Assembly (NCBI RefSeq): GCF_027490375.1
Contig: NZ_JAIXYH010000048.1
Location: forward strand, 1-45,374
Direction of reading: 5' to 3'
Length of the DNA stretch: 45,374 nt
From: Flavobacterium sp.
GTDB taxonomy: Bacteria > Bacteroidota > Bacteroidia > Flavobacteriales > Flavobacteriaceae
Part shown: positions 26,016 to 33,668 of the stretch, one piece after another
Layout: the number at the start of each line of letters is the position of its first letter
How positions within the stretch are numbered: position 1 is the first letter of the stretch
Made by a program: the position numbers and the translations under genes
Notes under the pieces: generated by a model
The model's input: only the letters and a program-made list of their open reading frames with translations
Told to the model about the DNA's origin: nothing
The model's database searches: none

Positions 26016-26747
26016 ATGAGGCTAATCTTTCTTTGCTTAATTTTAATTTCTTCCATTCCGCAGGCGATTTTCTCACAAAAGAAGAAAGTTGCTGTAGTTA
26101 CGTTTTATACAAACAAATCGGTTCATTTAGGATTTGATGTAGCTACAGAGTTGCTTACTAAGGAAATTTTAGATGTAAATGAAAATAAGGATTTTAACCT
26201 GGCTCCAATTTTAGAGCAGTACCACGATCGATTTTTTAATGAGTATGCAGCAGATTTCCCCTTTGATTTACTTCCGGAGAATGAAGTTGTCGAGAATCCG
26301 GATTATATCAACTTTCAGCCAAAGTATGAATCTAAGAAGTTGTTTGATTACTTTGCCGTTACCATAAAAGGTTACAAGTATATTTATGAGGGCTTTATGG
26401 GTAAAGAAAATGAGGTGGCGGTAGCAAAAATGTTTGCGGATAAGGCTGATGGAGTGCTATTTGTTAACGTTGATTTTTCGTTTGACAGAACGTATGGAAT
26501 TGCTGGTGTTTATAATATGAAGGTGCTGGCTACGACTCGAATTTCTTTGTACAACAAAGAAGGTGAAAAGGTATTTGTTGTTAGAGAAAGAGCACGGTCG
26601 AAGCAAAACGCCACTTCGCTCGGAATGGTTCCGATGATTGAGCCACAAGAAGTGCTACCTATGTGTGAAAGTGCTCTTTTGGAGTTAATGAATGATTTAA
26701 AAAAGCGCATTAAAAAGATTACCCGAAACGCAGCCAAGAAGCTATAA
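26016..26747 (+). CDS. hypothetical exported protein
   Basis: The protein has 243 residues. A signal peptide (about 1-20, IPQAIFSQ at its end) precedes a mixed alpha/beta domain beginning KKVAVVTFYTNKSV. Two later strands (ADGVLFVNVDFSF and LATTRISLYNKEG) recall periplasmic proteins that bind small ligands or peptidoglycan-associated factors, but no family is recognised. The C-terminus is very basic (KKRIKKITRNAAKKL). It stands alone between a repeat element and a gene-free stretch, and probably has its own promoter. Confidence 0.7.
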   Translation: MRLIFLCLILISSIPQAIFSQKKKVAVVTFYTNKSVHLGFDVATELLTKEILDVNENKDFNLAPILEQYHDRFFNEYAADFPFDLLPENEVVENPDYINFQPKYESKKLFDYFAVTIKGYKYIYEGFMGKENEVAVAKMFADKADGVLFVNVDFSFDRTYGIAGVYNMKVLATTRISLYNKEGEKVFVVRERARSKQNATSLGMVPMIEPQEVLPMCESALLELMNDLKKRIKKITRNAAKKL

Positions 26748-27213
26748 AATCGAAAAAATGCAAAGGAGATTTTTGGTTGCAGTTGCGTTCGGATTTTTAT
26801 CCGTGTAATTGTTCTCGTTTTGTATTTGCTTGCGTCGAGATTTTTATTGGTTTTGAAATGAACCCAAATAAAATTATGGTAACTGCAACGAACACTATAA
26901 ATCATTGTTTCGAATGGTACAGCTAAATGGTACTGGGAAGAAAAGCTATATATATGTATTCGATGACAAATCATGTACTCAATAATTGGCTTCGAATTTT
27001 TTGGAATTAAGATTTTCGCTTGATAATTTATAGAGCAGAAGACAAATACCTGCATCTTAGATTTTTCTAAGAAATAAATTATGAGAAGTCGTATTTTCGA
27101 TTAGGATGTTTTAAACGAACTGTGAATTTCTATCCCAGATAAAACCATAAAACTGATAGAAGTGTTGTAAACAGTCCTATCAGCTTTAGTTTAAAACAGA
27201 GAAGTAGTTTGTC
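26748..27213. other. gene-free stretch
   Basis: About 466 AT-rich bases with no convincing gene. A 181-codon frame on the minus strand (26510-27055) runs through it but mostly lies opposite the exported-protein gene and has a random composition. The only structure is the inverted repeat at 27153-27183 near the end of the VOC gene. Confidence 0.55.
27153..27183 (-). terminator. possible weak terminator of the VOC gene
   Basis: CTGATAG (27153-27159) and CTATCAG (27177-27183) are perfect 7-base inverted repeats with a 17-base loop. On the minus strand TTTTA follows. It lies 31 bases beyond the stop at 27214. The long loop makes it weak. Confidence 0.35.
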
Positions 27214-27579
27214 TTATCCCATGGAATGAAAACCAATTTTGTTTCCTTCTGAGTCGATAAAAAGTGCAATAAAGCCGTTGCCACCTATGGCAGTTTTCGG
27301 TAAAATTACTTTTCCGCCGGCACTTTCTACTCTGTTTAACGGTATGGAAAGGTCGTTTCCGCCGTCAAGGTAAATAGTTGTACCCGTTGTGGAAGGAACA
27401 AAGTTTTCTCCGATACCGATTGCTCCGCCAAATCCGCCTGTTTGAGGATCAGCGGGCAGATAGGCGTATTGCCGGTTCGGGTCGTCGTGAATTTGCACAT
27501 CTAGAACTTTTGCATAAAAAGTTTTTGCTCTTTCGAAATCTGTTGCTGGGATTTCAAACCAATTTAATGTAGTTACCAT
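27214..27579 (-). CDS. VOC family protein (glyoxalase/bleomycin resistance-like)
   Basis: The protein has 121 residues, two beta-alpha-beta-beta-beta modules of the vicinal oxygen chelate superfamily. It opens with LNWFEIPATDFERAKTFY and ends with FIDSEGNKIGFHS, both standard for the small stand-alone group. Metal-binding histidines of true glyoxalase I are not all present, so a specific reaction cannot be named. It is the last gene of a likely five-gene set (exported YCII, YCII, OsmC/Ohr, quinone oxidoreductase, VOC) on the minus strand, 34 bases after its neighbour. Confidence 0.85.
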   Translation of the reverse strand: MVTTLNWFEIPATDFERAKTFYAKVLDVQIHDDPNRQYAYLPADPQTGGFGGAIGIGENFVPSTTGTTIYLDGGNDLSIPLNRVESAGGKVILPKTAIGGNGFIALFIDSEGNKIGFHSMG

Positions 27580-27613
27580 ATTTATTAAGATTAAGTTGTT
27601 TTACTTTAGTTTT

Positions 27614-28591
27614 TTAGGGAATAAGAACAATTTTCCCGGTCGTTTTTCTGTTTTCTAACTTATGATGCGCTTCGGCAGCATCTTTTAAAGAAAAGGTTTG
27701 TCCGATGTGTACTTTTAGTTTTCCCACAGCCGTTTGGGAAAACAGATAGTGGTAGGCTTCCTGCATTAAATCGGGTTTCGAAAAGTAGCTAGCTAAACCA
27801 AAACCGAGCAGCGATTGATTGTGATTTACAAGTGTAAATGCTTGAACTGTTGTAGACCCACCGCTTGGATTTCCAAAATTAATCAGCTTGCCAAAAGGTG
27901 CGAGGCAACCAACACTAGCTCTCAAAATTTCACCTCCTGTTGAATCGATTATTAAATCAACTCCTATAGCATCGGTGGCTTCCAGTACTTTTTTCGGCCA
28001 GTTATCTTCTGTATAATTTATCAGTACGTCGGCTCCCAATGATTTGGCTAGGGCTAATTTTTCAGCCGTACTTGCGGTTGCAATTATTTTGCTTGCGCCC
28101 ATTTCTTTTGCAATTTGAACCAGTAGTGTTCCTACGCCACCGGCCGCGGCATGAATAAGTACGGTTTGTCCGGCTTGTAGTTTCGCTCTGTTTTTCAACA
28201 TTAAAAACGCAGTTAATCCTTGAACTTGTAACGCCAATGACTCTTGTGAGGAAATGCTAGGCGGAATTACTGCTGCTAAATAAGAAGCGGTAACTGCATA
28301 ATCCGCGTAACCACCGCCGTTTGGAAGCATGGCTACAACGCGATCACCTATAGAAATATTTTCGACACCGGTTCCGAGCTCGGTAACAGTTCCTGCTACT
28401 TCAAAACCTGGTAAATAAGGTAAAGGAACAGGAAAGACATATTGATTTCTTCTTTGCATGGCGTCGGAGAAATTCACTCCCGCGGCTTCTACTTTAATAA
28501 CTATTTGTCCGTCGCCAGCAGTGGGCATTGGTACGTCGTGGAGGACTAATTGTTCAGGCGCTCCAAATTCATTTACAATTATTTGTTTCAT
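27614..28591 (-). CDS. NADPH:quinone oxidoreductase-type MDR dehydrogenase
   Basis: The protein has 325 residues. The N-terminal GroES-like domain (about 1-120, with GFEVAGTVTELG) is followed by a Rossmann domain with AAAGGVGTLLVQIAKEMGA, the cofactor loop of quinone oxidoreductases. The structural and catalytic zinc cysteines of alcohol dehydrogenases are missing, so it belongs to the zinc-independent QOR branch that reduces quinones or enones with NADPH. It lies 19 bases after the OsmC/Ohr gene. Neighbours point to a role against electrophiles or peroxides, which is inference. Confidence 0.9.
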   Translation of the reverse strand: MKQIIVNEFGAPEQLVLHDVPMPTAGDGQIVIKVEAAGVNFSDAMQRRNQYVFPVPLPYLPGFEVAGTVTELGTGVENISIGDRVVAMLPNGGGYADYAVTASYLAAVIPPSISSQESLALQVQGLTAFLMLKNRAKLQAGQTVLIHAAAGGVGTLLVQIAKEMGASKIIATASTAEKLALAKSLGADVLINYTEDNWPKKVLEATDAIGVDLIIDSTGGEILRASVGCLAPFGKLINFGNPSGGSTTVQAFTLVNHNQSLLGFGLASYFSKPDLMQEAYHYLFSQTAVGKLKVHIGQTFSLKDAAEAHHKLENRKTTGKIVLIP

Positions 28592-28610
28592 GGTTTTGTT
28601 GTGTTTTCGA

Positions 28611-29027
28611 TTAGTTTGCTACCACTTCGTAAGTGGCATTTATGTTTCCTTTTGTTGCTTTAGAGTAGGAACAAATTGATTTCGCAGTTTCTACCAATCT
28701 TTTTGCCGTATTGTAATCCACGTCGTCAATTTTTACGAGCAATTGTGCACCGAGATCAAAATTTCCGTTCTCCTGTAAAACCGCGATTTTTGCAGTTACA
28801 TGAACTGAACCTATTTGAACTTTTTCCATTCCGGCGGCAACGCTAACGCTAGTGCCAAAGCAAGCCGACCAAGCTGCTGCGAAAAGTTGTTCTGGGTTGG
28901 TAGCATTACCAGCTCCGCCCATTTCTTTTGGGAATCGTACATCTAAATCTAATAATCCGTCTGATGATTTTGCGTGACCATTATGACCTGCTAAAGTTGT
29001 CACTTCTGCTTCATAGATTTTTTCCAT
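28611..29027 (-). CDS. organic hydroperoxide resistance protein (Ohr/OsmC family)
   Basis: The protein has 138 residues. It reduces organic hydroperoxides by a cysteine pair: Cys56 in WSACFGTSV is the reactive residue and Cys119 in SICSYSKATKGN is the partner, both in Ohr-type settings. The NPEQLFAAAWSACF signature and length point to the Ohr subgroup. It lies in the likely stress operon on the minus strand, 79 bases after a YCII gene and 19 bases before the quinone oxidoreductase gene. No MarR-type OhrR regulator is adjacent; the ECF sigma factor nearby may fill that place. Confidence 0.9.
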   Translation of the reverse strand: MEKIYEAEVTTLAGHNGHAKSSDGLLDLDVRFPKEMGGAGNATNPEQLFAAAWSACFGTSVSVAAGMEKVQIGSVHVTAKIAVLQENGNFDLGAQLLVKIDDVDYNTAKRLVETAKSICSYSKATKGNINATYEVVAN

Positions 29028-29106
29028 TTTAATTTTTGTTTAATTGTTTTGTGAATGATTAGCTAATAAAGTATGAGTTTTGAGTATTTGGATTGATAAT
29101 CGCATA

Positions 29107-29451
29107 TTAATTTTGTTTCTGAATTGGACGAACTTCTAAGCTACCATCTTCCTTAAAAATTGGGCACCCCTTTGAAATTTCTACGGCATCGTTAATGTCT
29201 TTTGCATTTACGATTAAGTAGCCGCCAACCATTTCATTTCCTTCAGCATAAGGACCATCCGAAACTACTTTTTTTGAACCTTTCACATGCTTGCCAGATA
29301 CTTGAAGTGCATCGCCTCCAGCAAGAATTCCTTTTTCTGCAAGTCCTTGCATCCAATCATTCCACGTTTGAATGATGTCCATTGCGGATTGTGAATTAGC
29401 TGTGGAAATATGAGTGTCACCGCCTCTGAATAAAAACATAAACTTTTCCAT
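29107..29451 (-). CDS. YCII/DGPF domain protein
   Basis: The protein has 114 residues, a single YCII-related (DGPF) domain with no signal peptide. It starts MEKFMFLFRGG and has the hallmark SDGPYAEGNEMVGGYLIV (about 64-81), then GCPIF. Proteins of this family are the usual neighbours of ECF42 sigma factors, and their reaction is not established. It follows the exported paralogue at 29525 by 73 bases. The two are close in sequence (ILAGGDAL versus ILVGGENL, KGCPIFKE in both), so they probably arose by duplication, with one copy gaining or losing a signal peptide. Confidence 0.87.
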   Translation of the reverse strand: MEKFMFLFRGGDTHISTANSQSAMDIIQTWNDWMQGLAEKGILAGGDALQVSGKHVKGSKKVVSDGPYAEGNEMVGGYLIVNAKDINDAVEISKGCPIFKEDGSLEVRPIQKQN

Positions 29452-29524
29452 TTTTTTTGATTTAATTGTTTATTTTTCTTAGTTATACCAAAGAGTTGTG
29501 GGTATAAGGAAATCTAGACTGATG

Positions 29525-29962
29525 TTAGTTATCCAATTTATGAACTTGACGAACTTCTACTTTTCCGTTCTCTTTAAAAATAGGGCACCCTTTTGCTATC
29601 TCTATAGCCTCGTTAATGTCTTTTGCATTAATGATAAGATAACCATTAATCATTTCTTTGTCTTGGATGAAAGGACCATCTGTCACGACTTTACTTTTTC
29701 CGCTTACCTGTTTACCAGTGCGCTCAAGATTTTCACCGCCTACAAGGATCCCTTTTTCACCAAGATCTTGCATCCATGTCATCCAGTATTGAATGTATTC
29801 TTTAGCTTCTTTTGAAAAGGCGTTTTGAGGGTGAGTATTACCGCCTCTGAAAACCAACATAAATTTTTCCGTTTTTCCGTAGTCCTTTGATTGTGCGAAA
29901 CTGCCAATCGTAGTCATAGTCATGATTGCTACCGTAAATAGAAATGCTTTTAGATTTTTCAT
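29525..29962 (-). CDS. exported YCII/DGPF domain protein
   Basis: The protein has 145 residues. Residues 1-23 are a clear signal peptide (FLFTVAIMTMTTIGSFAQ), followed by a YCII domain starting near 32 (EKFMLVFRGGN) and containing TDGPFIQDKEMINGYLII. YCII proteins are normally cytoplasmic, so a periplasmic form is unusual. It is the first gene of the left-hand set and carries upstream a -35/-10-like motif (30007-30033) nearly identical to that before the YCII-sigma pair. It may therefore be controlled by the sigma factor at 30362. Confidence 0.87.
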   Translation of the reverse strand: MKNLKAFLFTVAIMTMTTIGSFAQSKDYGKTEKFMLVFRGGNTHPQNAFSKEAKEYIQYWMTWMQDLGEKGILVGGENLERTGKQVSGKSKVVTDGPFIQDKEMINGYLIINAKDINEAIEIAKGCPIFKENGKVEVRQVHKLDN

Positions 29963-30361
29963 TGTTTTTGTTTTTTTAAATGTTTAATTGCTAGTAACAA
30001 TTCTATTACGATTGACTTTTTAATAATTGGACAAAAAATTGAATTATTTTTTTTGAAGATCTTTTGTAGCTTTTTTTGGAGAACGATTAAGAGAAAAAAA
30101 AGCGGTTCAATTACTGCCATGCACGCTTCATTTTTCGTGATGAACTACTATCCCGATCGGATTAATCTAAAGCAACGTTCATTACTGTTTGATTAATAAG
30201 GCAACTAAATTGTAAATGTCGCAGGTTACTTCACAAGGGTCATACTCGTTTTTACGCTTTGCGACGATTTTCAGCACTAAATCACAAAGGGAGTTTTAAG
30301 CTCGTAAGAAGCAATTTAGCGGTTAATACGGTATGGTACCTCGATAATGGTAACATCTCCA
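29963..30361. other. gene-free stretch holding one ECF-type promoter
   Basis: About 400 bases between the sigma-factor stop and the exported YCII start. The right two thirds (30050-30361) show no gene, no strong hairpin and no match to the repeat family. The left part holds the promoter-like motif at 30007-30033. Confidence 0.5.
30007..30033 (-). promoter_or_regulatory. putative ECF42 promoter before the exported YCII gene
   Basis: The minus strand reads TGTCCA (30033-30028), a 13-base spacer, then CAATCGTA (30014-30007). The same arrangement occurs before the YCII-sigma operon at 31994-32020. The spacers also agree in part (both start AT and end AGT). The ATG at 29962 is 44 bases on. Published ECF42 promoters have a TGTCGA-like -35 and a CGA-containing -10; this is close but not the same. 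Confidence 0.6.
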
Positions 30362-31606
30362 TTAGTTGTTGCTTCTGTTTTCGAGGTCTTTTAATTTTCT
30401 AGTTAATAATGATTTGTCAATTTCATTTTTGGCTTTGTGCCGAGCAGTTTCAAAAAACGAAATAGCTTTTTTATTATCAAGCTCTGTATACAGATAACCA
30501 AGTAAGGAAAAGTAGAAATGATTGTCATTTAGACTCAACTTTTCTGCTTCAGCAATTGCAGCTTTTTTGCCCTTCACTTGTGCCAACGCATACGTTCTGT
30601 TTAGTGCTGTTACTGGTGAATATTCAATTAACAAAAGTTGATTATAGGCTTGTAAAATAGAGTCCCACTTTTTTGGGTTTTCAATTTTACTACTATGCCA
30701 GTAGGCAATGTTTGCCTCTAGGTGAAATTTGCTTAATTCGTTGCCTTGAGCACTTTGTATTAAGTAGAAATTTCCTTTTGCAATAAGTTCTTCATTCCAT
30801 AAACTTCTGTCTTGTTCTTCGTACAAAATTGGCTCTCCTACCAGATCTGTTCTTGCTTCAAAACGCGAAGCGTGAAAGCACATTAACGCCATTAAAGCGT
30901 TCACATTTGGTTTGTTTGTTATTTCATTTTCAATCAAAAAATAAGTTAAACGCATTGCTTCCAAACATAACTCTTTTCGCAAATAAGTTTTCTGCGTACT
31001 TGAATGGTACCCCTCATTAAAAAGCAAGTATATAGTTGTGAGTACGGTTTCTAGTCTCGAGTAAACTTCGTCTTCACTTGGTAGTTCAATTTTAATATTC
31101 TCTGCTCGTAGTTTCTCCTTTGCTCTATACAAGCGTTTATTGATACTTTCTTTATTGGTTAAAAATGCCTGGGCAATTTCTTCAATTCCAAAACCACAAA
31201 GGATTCTTAAAGCTAAACCAATTTGTGCCTCTGCCGGAATTATTGGATTGCAAATAGCGAAAATCATTTGCAATTGACTGTCAGTGATGTTTTTAGGAGA
31301 TAAATCAACATCAAAATCTACTGTTTTGTTTTGTCTAGAAGTAAAATCAGGAACTATTTTTTCAGAAAATGTTTTATGTCGTTTAAAGTAGTCTTTGGTT
31401 TTGTTTTTAGCAACAGCATAAAGCCAGGCGGTTGGATTTTCGGGAATACCTTTTAACTCCCAAGTTTCTGCTGCTAATAAAAAAGTATCATTTGTAATAT
31501 CCTCGGCAATTTCAATATGAACAATACCAAACAACTTACAGAGTACTGAAATTATTTTTCTGTACTCTGTTTTAAAAAGTTGTGGAATTAATGCCGCCTC
31601 GTTCAA
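30362..31606 (-). CDS. ECF42-type RNA polymerase sigma factor with C-terminal DUF6596/TPR-like extension
   Basis: The protein has 414 residues, about twice the length of a simple ECF sigma factor. Sigma region 2 lies at about 10-80 (IAEDITNDTFLLAAETW, then NPTAWLYAVAKNKTKDYFKR) and region 4 at about 125-170 (GFGIEEIAQAFLTNKESINKRLYRAKEKL). The C-terminal extension holds the DUF6596 signature IYLLFNEGYHSS and then helical, TPR-like repeats. That is the ECF42 layout, in which the extension rather than an anti-sigma factor appears to matter. It starts 1 base after a YCII gene stops, and no anti-sigma gene is near. Conserved promoters at 31994 and 30007 suggest it controls its own operon and the left-hand set. 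Confidence 0.92.
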   Translation of the reverse strand: MNEAALIPQLFKTEYRKIISVLCKLFGIVHIEIAEDITNDTFLLAAETWELKGIPENPTAWLYAVAKNKTKDYFKRHKTFSEKIVPDFTSRQNKTVDFDVDLSPKNITDSQLQMIFAICNPIIPAEAQIGLALRILCGFGIEEIAQAFLTNKESINKRLYRAKEKLRAENIKIELPSEDEVYSRLETVLTTIYLLFNEGYHSSTQKTYLRKELCLEAMRLTYFLIENEITNKPNVNALMALMCFHASRFEARTDLVGEPILYEEQDRSLWNEELIAKGNFYLIQSAQGNELSKFHLEANIAYWHSSKIENPKKWDSILQAYNQLLLIEYSPVTALNRTYALAQVKGKKAAIAEAEKLSLNDNHFYFSLLGYLYTELDNKKAISFFETARHKAKNEIDKSLLTRKLKDLENRSNN

Positions 31607-31607
31607 A

Positions 31608-31952
31608 TTAACCCTTCATTGGTATGATACTTCTTACTTCAACGTGCCCACCGTGATCAAGAATCGGACAGCCTTCTGCCAATTTCATAGCTTCATCAAT
31701 GTTAGCAGCTTTAACAACTACGTAACCACCAATAATTTCTTTTACTTCTGCATAAGGGCCATCAGAAATAACATTATTAGATTTCAATGTTTTTCCCTCA
31801 AAACTTAAACGATTGGCATTTACAATGCGCCCTTGTGCTGCAATACCACCAAACCAATCCATCCATTTTTGAATGTTTGCTTGCATTTGTTCAGGTGAAG
31901 GTCCAAACGATTCGTTTATTTCGCTTCCGAAAATCATCATAAATTCTTTCAT
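31608..31952 (-). CDS. YCII/DGPF domain protein, partner of the ECF sigma factor
   Basis: The protein has 114 residues, a single YCII domain with no signal peptide. It starts MKEFMMIFGSE and has the core SDGPYAEVKEIIGGYVVV (about 65-82) and GCPILDHGGHVEVR. It is more distant from the two left-hand YCII proteins than they are from each other. It is the first gene of an operon with the ECF42-type sigma factor (1-base gap), the standard family arrangement, and has the putative sigma promoter 41 bases before its start. The reaction or signal is unknown. Confidence 0.9.
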   Translation of the reverse strand: MKEFMMIFGSEINESFGPSPEQMQANIQKWMDWFGGIAAQGRIVNANRLSFEGKTLKSNNVISDGPYAEVKEIIGGYVVVKAANIDEAMKLAEGCPILDHGGHVEVRSIIPMKG

Positions 31953-31993
31953 AATGTTGTTTTTATGGTTAAAATTTTATTTTATGTCTTAAT

Positions 31994-32020
31994 GACGATC
32001 GACTATTTCAATATTGGACA
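31994..32020 (-). promoter_or_regulatory. putative ECF42 promoter before the YCII-sigma operon
   Basis: The minus strand reads TGTCCA (32020-32015), 13 bases, then CGATCGTC (32001-31994). It matches the motif at 30007-30033 in the -35 box, spacer length and the core ATCGT. This suggests autoregulation of the sigma factor. Confidence 0.6.
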
Positions 32021-32230
32021 GGTAATTAATTTTTTTTTAGAATACATTTAAGATTTCAATATTCAGTGGAATTAAAGCTATATGAGCATATTCATTGCAA
32101 ATATTGATATGAATTAATTTCTTTAAAATTAGTTTAAAAATTGTTCTTTCGTTGTAACTCTTTTACCTGGCAGTTAATAAAAGATAAAATTTTGATCAAG
32201 AAGGATATGTAATTGTACTTATTTTAGGCA

Positions 32231-32707
32231 TTATTTTAAAAGAGAAAATTGCCCATAGTGGTAGGCCAAATGCAGTGTTCTATTGATTAGCACATTTATT
32301 TTGTTGCGATGTGGTTGTAGTTTGAAATCGGCTGCCGAAACGTTACTGTGCCTGTCGAGCCAGTCCGCCTCTGTTAGGACCTTAACTTTCTCTTCCAATA
32401 GTTGAATACTGTCTATTAGTAATTCTTTCAGCCCATCCGTTCTGTAGTTATGAGGAATGGTTTTGTCTGGATTAATCAGAAATATAGTATCTAACTCAGC
32501 TTGAGGATTTTCGCCTAGACCAAAGAGTGAAATCATATTATAATTGATCGCTGTTAAGTGCCCAAGTAAATACATTCCGGAGTTTCTTCCTGGTGCAATA
32601 TGTTTTTCTAGTTGGTCTTCATTCAGCACATTCACCAAAGATAATAACCGTTTATTTTGTTCATCCCAATTACGGATTGAAGTTGTGATTAGCAAATTTT
32701 GTATCAT
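32231..32707 (-). CDS. DinB-like domain protein
   Basis: The protein has 158 residues, predicted four-helix bundle of the DinB/YfiT-like group, which often bind a metal through three histidines. Candidates are the histidine in LLGHLTAINYN (about 49) and those in HLAYHYGQFSLL near the C-terminus. Family members include thiol transferases and many proteins of unknown role. The gene stands alone between the YCII-sigma operon and the terminator of the six-gene operon. The DNA is AT-rich and poor in CG pairs like its neighbours. Confidence 0.8.
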   Translation of the reverse strand: MIQNLLITTSIRNWDEQNKRLLSLVNVLNEDQLEKHIAPGRNSGMYLLGHLTAINYNMISLFGLGENPQAELDTIFLINPDKTIPHNYRTDGLKELLIDSIQLLEEKVKVLTEADWLDRHSNVSAADFKLQPHRNKINVLINRTLHLAYHYGQFSLLK

Positions 32708-32720
32708 GATGCGTTTACAT

Positions 32721-32756
32721 AAAAACCTTACCCCGATAAATAATCAGGGTGAGGTT
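32721..32756 (-). terminator. intrinsic terminator of the six-gene oxidoreductase operon
   Basis: AACCTTACCC (32724-32733) pairs with GGGTGAGGTT (32747-32756) over 10 positions with one wobble, with a 13-base loop. On the minus strand five T follow. It lies 14 bases past the stop at 32770 and separates the operon from the DinB-like gene. Confidence 0.75.
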
Positions 32757-32769
32757 CTTGATTTATTTT

Positions 32770-33660
32770 TTATGAATTGTAAAGAACTGCAAACTCTTTA
32801 GCAAAATTTTCTAATTTGGTTTTACCTAGTGCAGGCTTGCTGTTAAGTGAGAAATAGTGTTCCGTAAATTTACCCGTAGCAATACCTTGACCAATTTCAA
32901 TTAAAATTGCAATCATAAAGTCAGGAAATCCCGCTTGTTTGGCGCCTGCCCCAAATTGTTCATCACTAAAAACGGTCCAGTTCAAGTCTTTGCCAATAGC
33001 TTTGCCAATTAATTTAGCAGCTTCATGCCATGTTCTAATGTCGCTCACAACATAGTAAGGTTCATTAGATGGGAATGCTGAATTAGTAATGGCTTCAAAA
33101 GCAACGTCTGCAATGTCTTGCGTGTGAACAAATATCATTTTACCATCTGCTGATCCATAGTTGGCTCCTATTACGCCCATTGCATTTAAGGTATCAATTT
33201 GACGAAACAGGTTACTATAGAAATACCCCGCTCTTAAATGAATGACTTCTATATTATTCAACTTGTTTAACGATTTTTCAAGCTGACCTATAGAATTGAT
33301 GGCACCAATGCCTTCCAATTTATGAGCTCCGTATGTACTTAGGTTTACTACTTTTTTTATTCCATTGGCTGCAATTGCATTTCTGTAATTTTCTCCAATT
33401 AATTCGCCATATTCCACCCAATCTGTTCTGTGGTAGGGTACGGGTATCATGGTGTAAACTACATCCGCTCCTTTAAATGCATTTGCAATAAAAGCATCAT
33501 CCTCAATGCTACCAATAGCTGTCTCGGCACCGATATCAGTTAAAGGTTTTAAATTTTCGGCATTACGACCAATTACAGTTACGCTATGGCCTTGTGCTAG
33601 TAATTTTTCTGCTAAGGGTTTGGTAATGTTACCAGCGGCACCTGTGAGTGTTATTTTCAT
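32770..33660 (-). CDS. NmrA-like / atypical SDR NAD(P)-binding protein
   Basis: The protein has 296 residues. It opens with the Rossmann motif LTGAAGNITKPLAEKL and continues in the NmrA/atypical short-chain dehydrogenase pattern (VVNLSTYGAHK near 108-118, then LRAGYFYSNL). The canonical YxxxK pair is absent, so it may sense NADP(H) or be a reductase such as the NAD(P)H:quinone type. It is the last gene of the six-gene operon, 8 bases after the exported hydrolase, and a strong terminator follows. A second NmrA-like gene in the same operon (35708) is only distantly similar. Confidence 0.85.
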   Translation of the reverse strand: MKITLTGAAGNITKPLAEKLLAQGHSVTVIGRNAENLKPLTDIGAETAIGSIEDDAFIANAFKGADVVYTMIPVPYHRTDWVEYGELIGENYRNAIAANGIKKVVNLSTYGAHKLEGIGAINSIGQLEKSLNKLNNIEVIHLRAGYFYSNLFRQIDTLNAMGVIGANYGSADGKMIFVHTQDIADVAFEAITNSAFPSNEPYYVVSDIRTWHEAAKLIGKAIGKDLNWTVFSDEQFGAGAKQAGFPDFMIAILIEIGQGIATGKFTEHYFSLNSKPALGKTKLENFAKEFAVLYNS

Positions 33661-33668
33661 GTTCTTTG

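Noticed and set aside
26510..27055. A 181-codon open frame on the minus strand
   Set aside because: It lies mostly opposite the exported-protein gene, has a random composition and has no recognisable motif.
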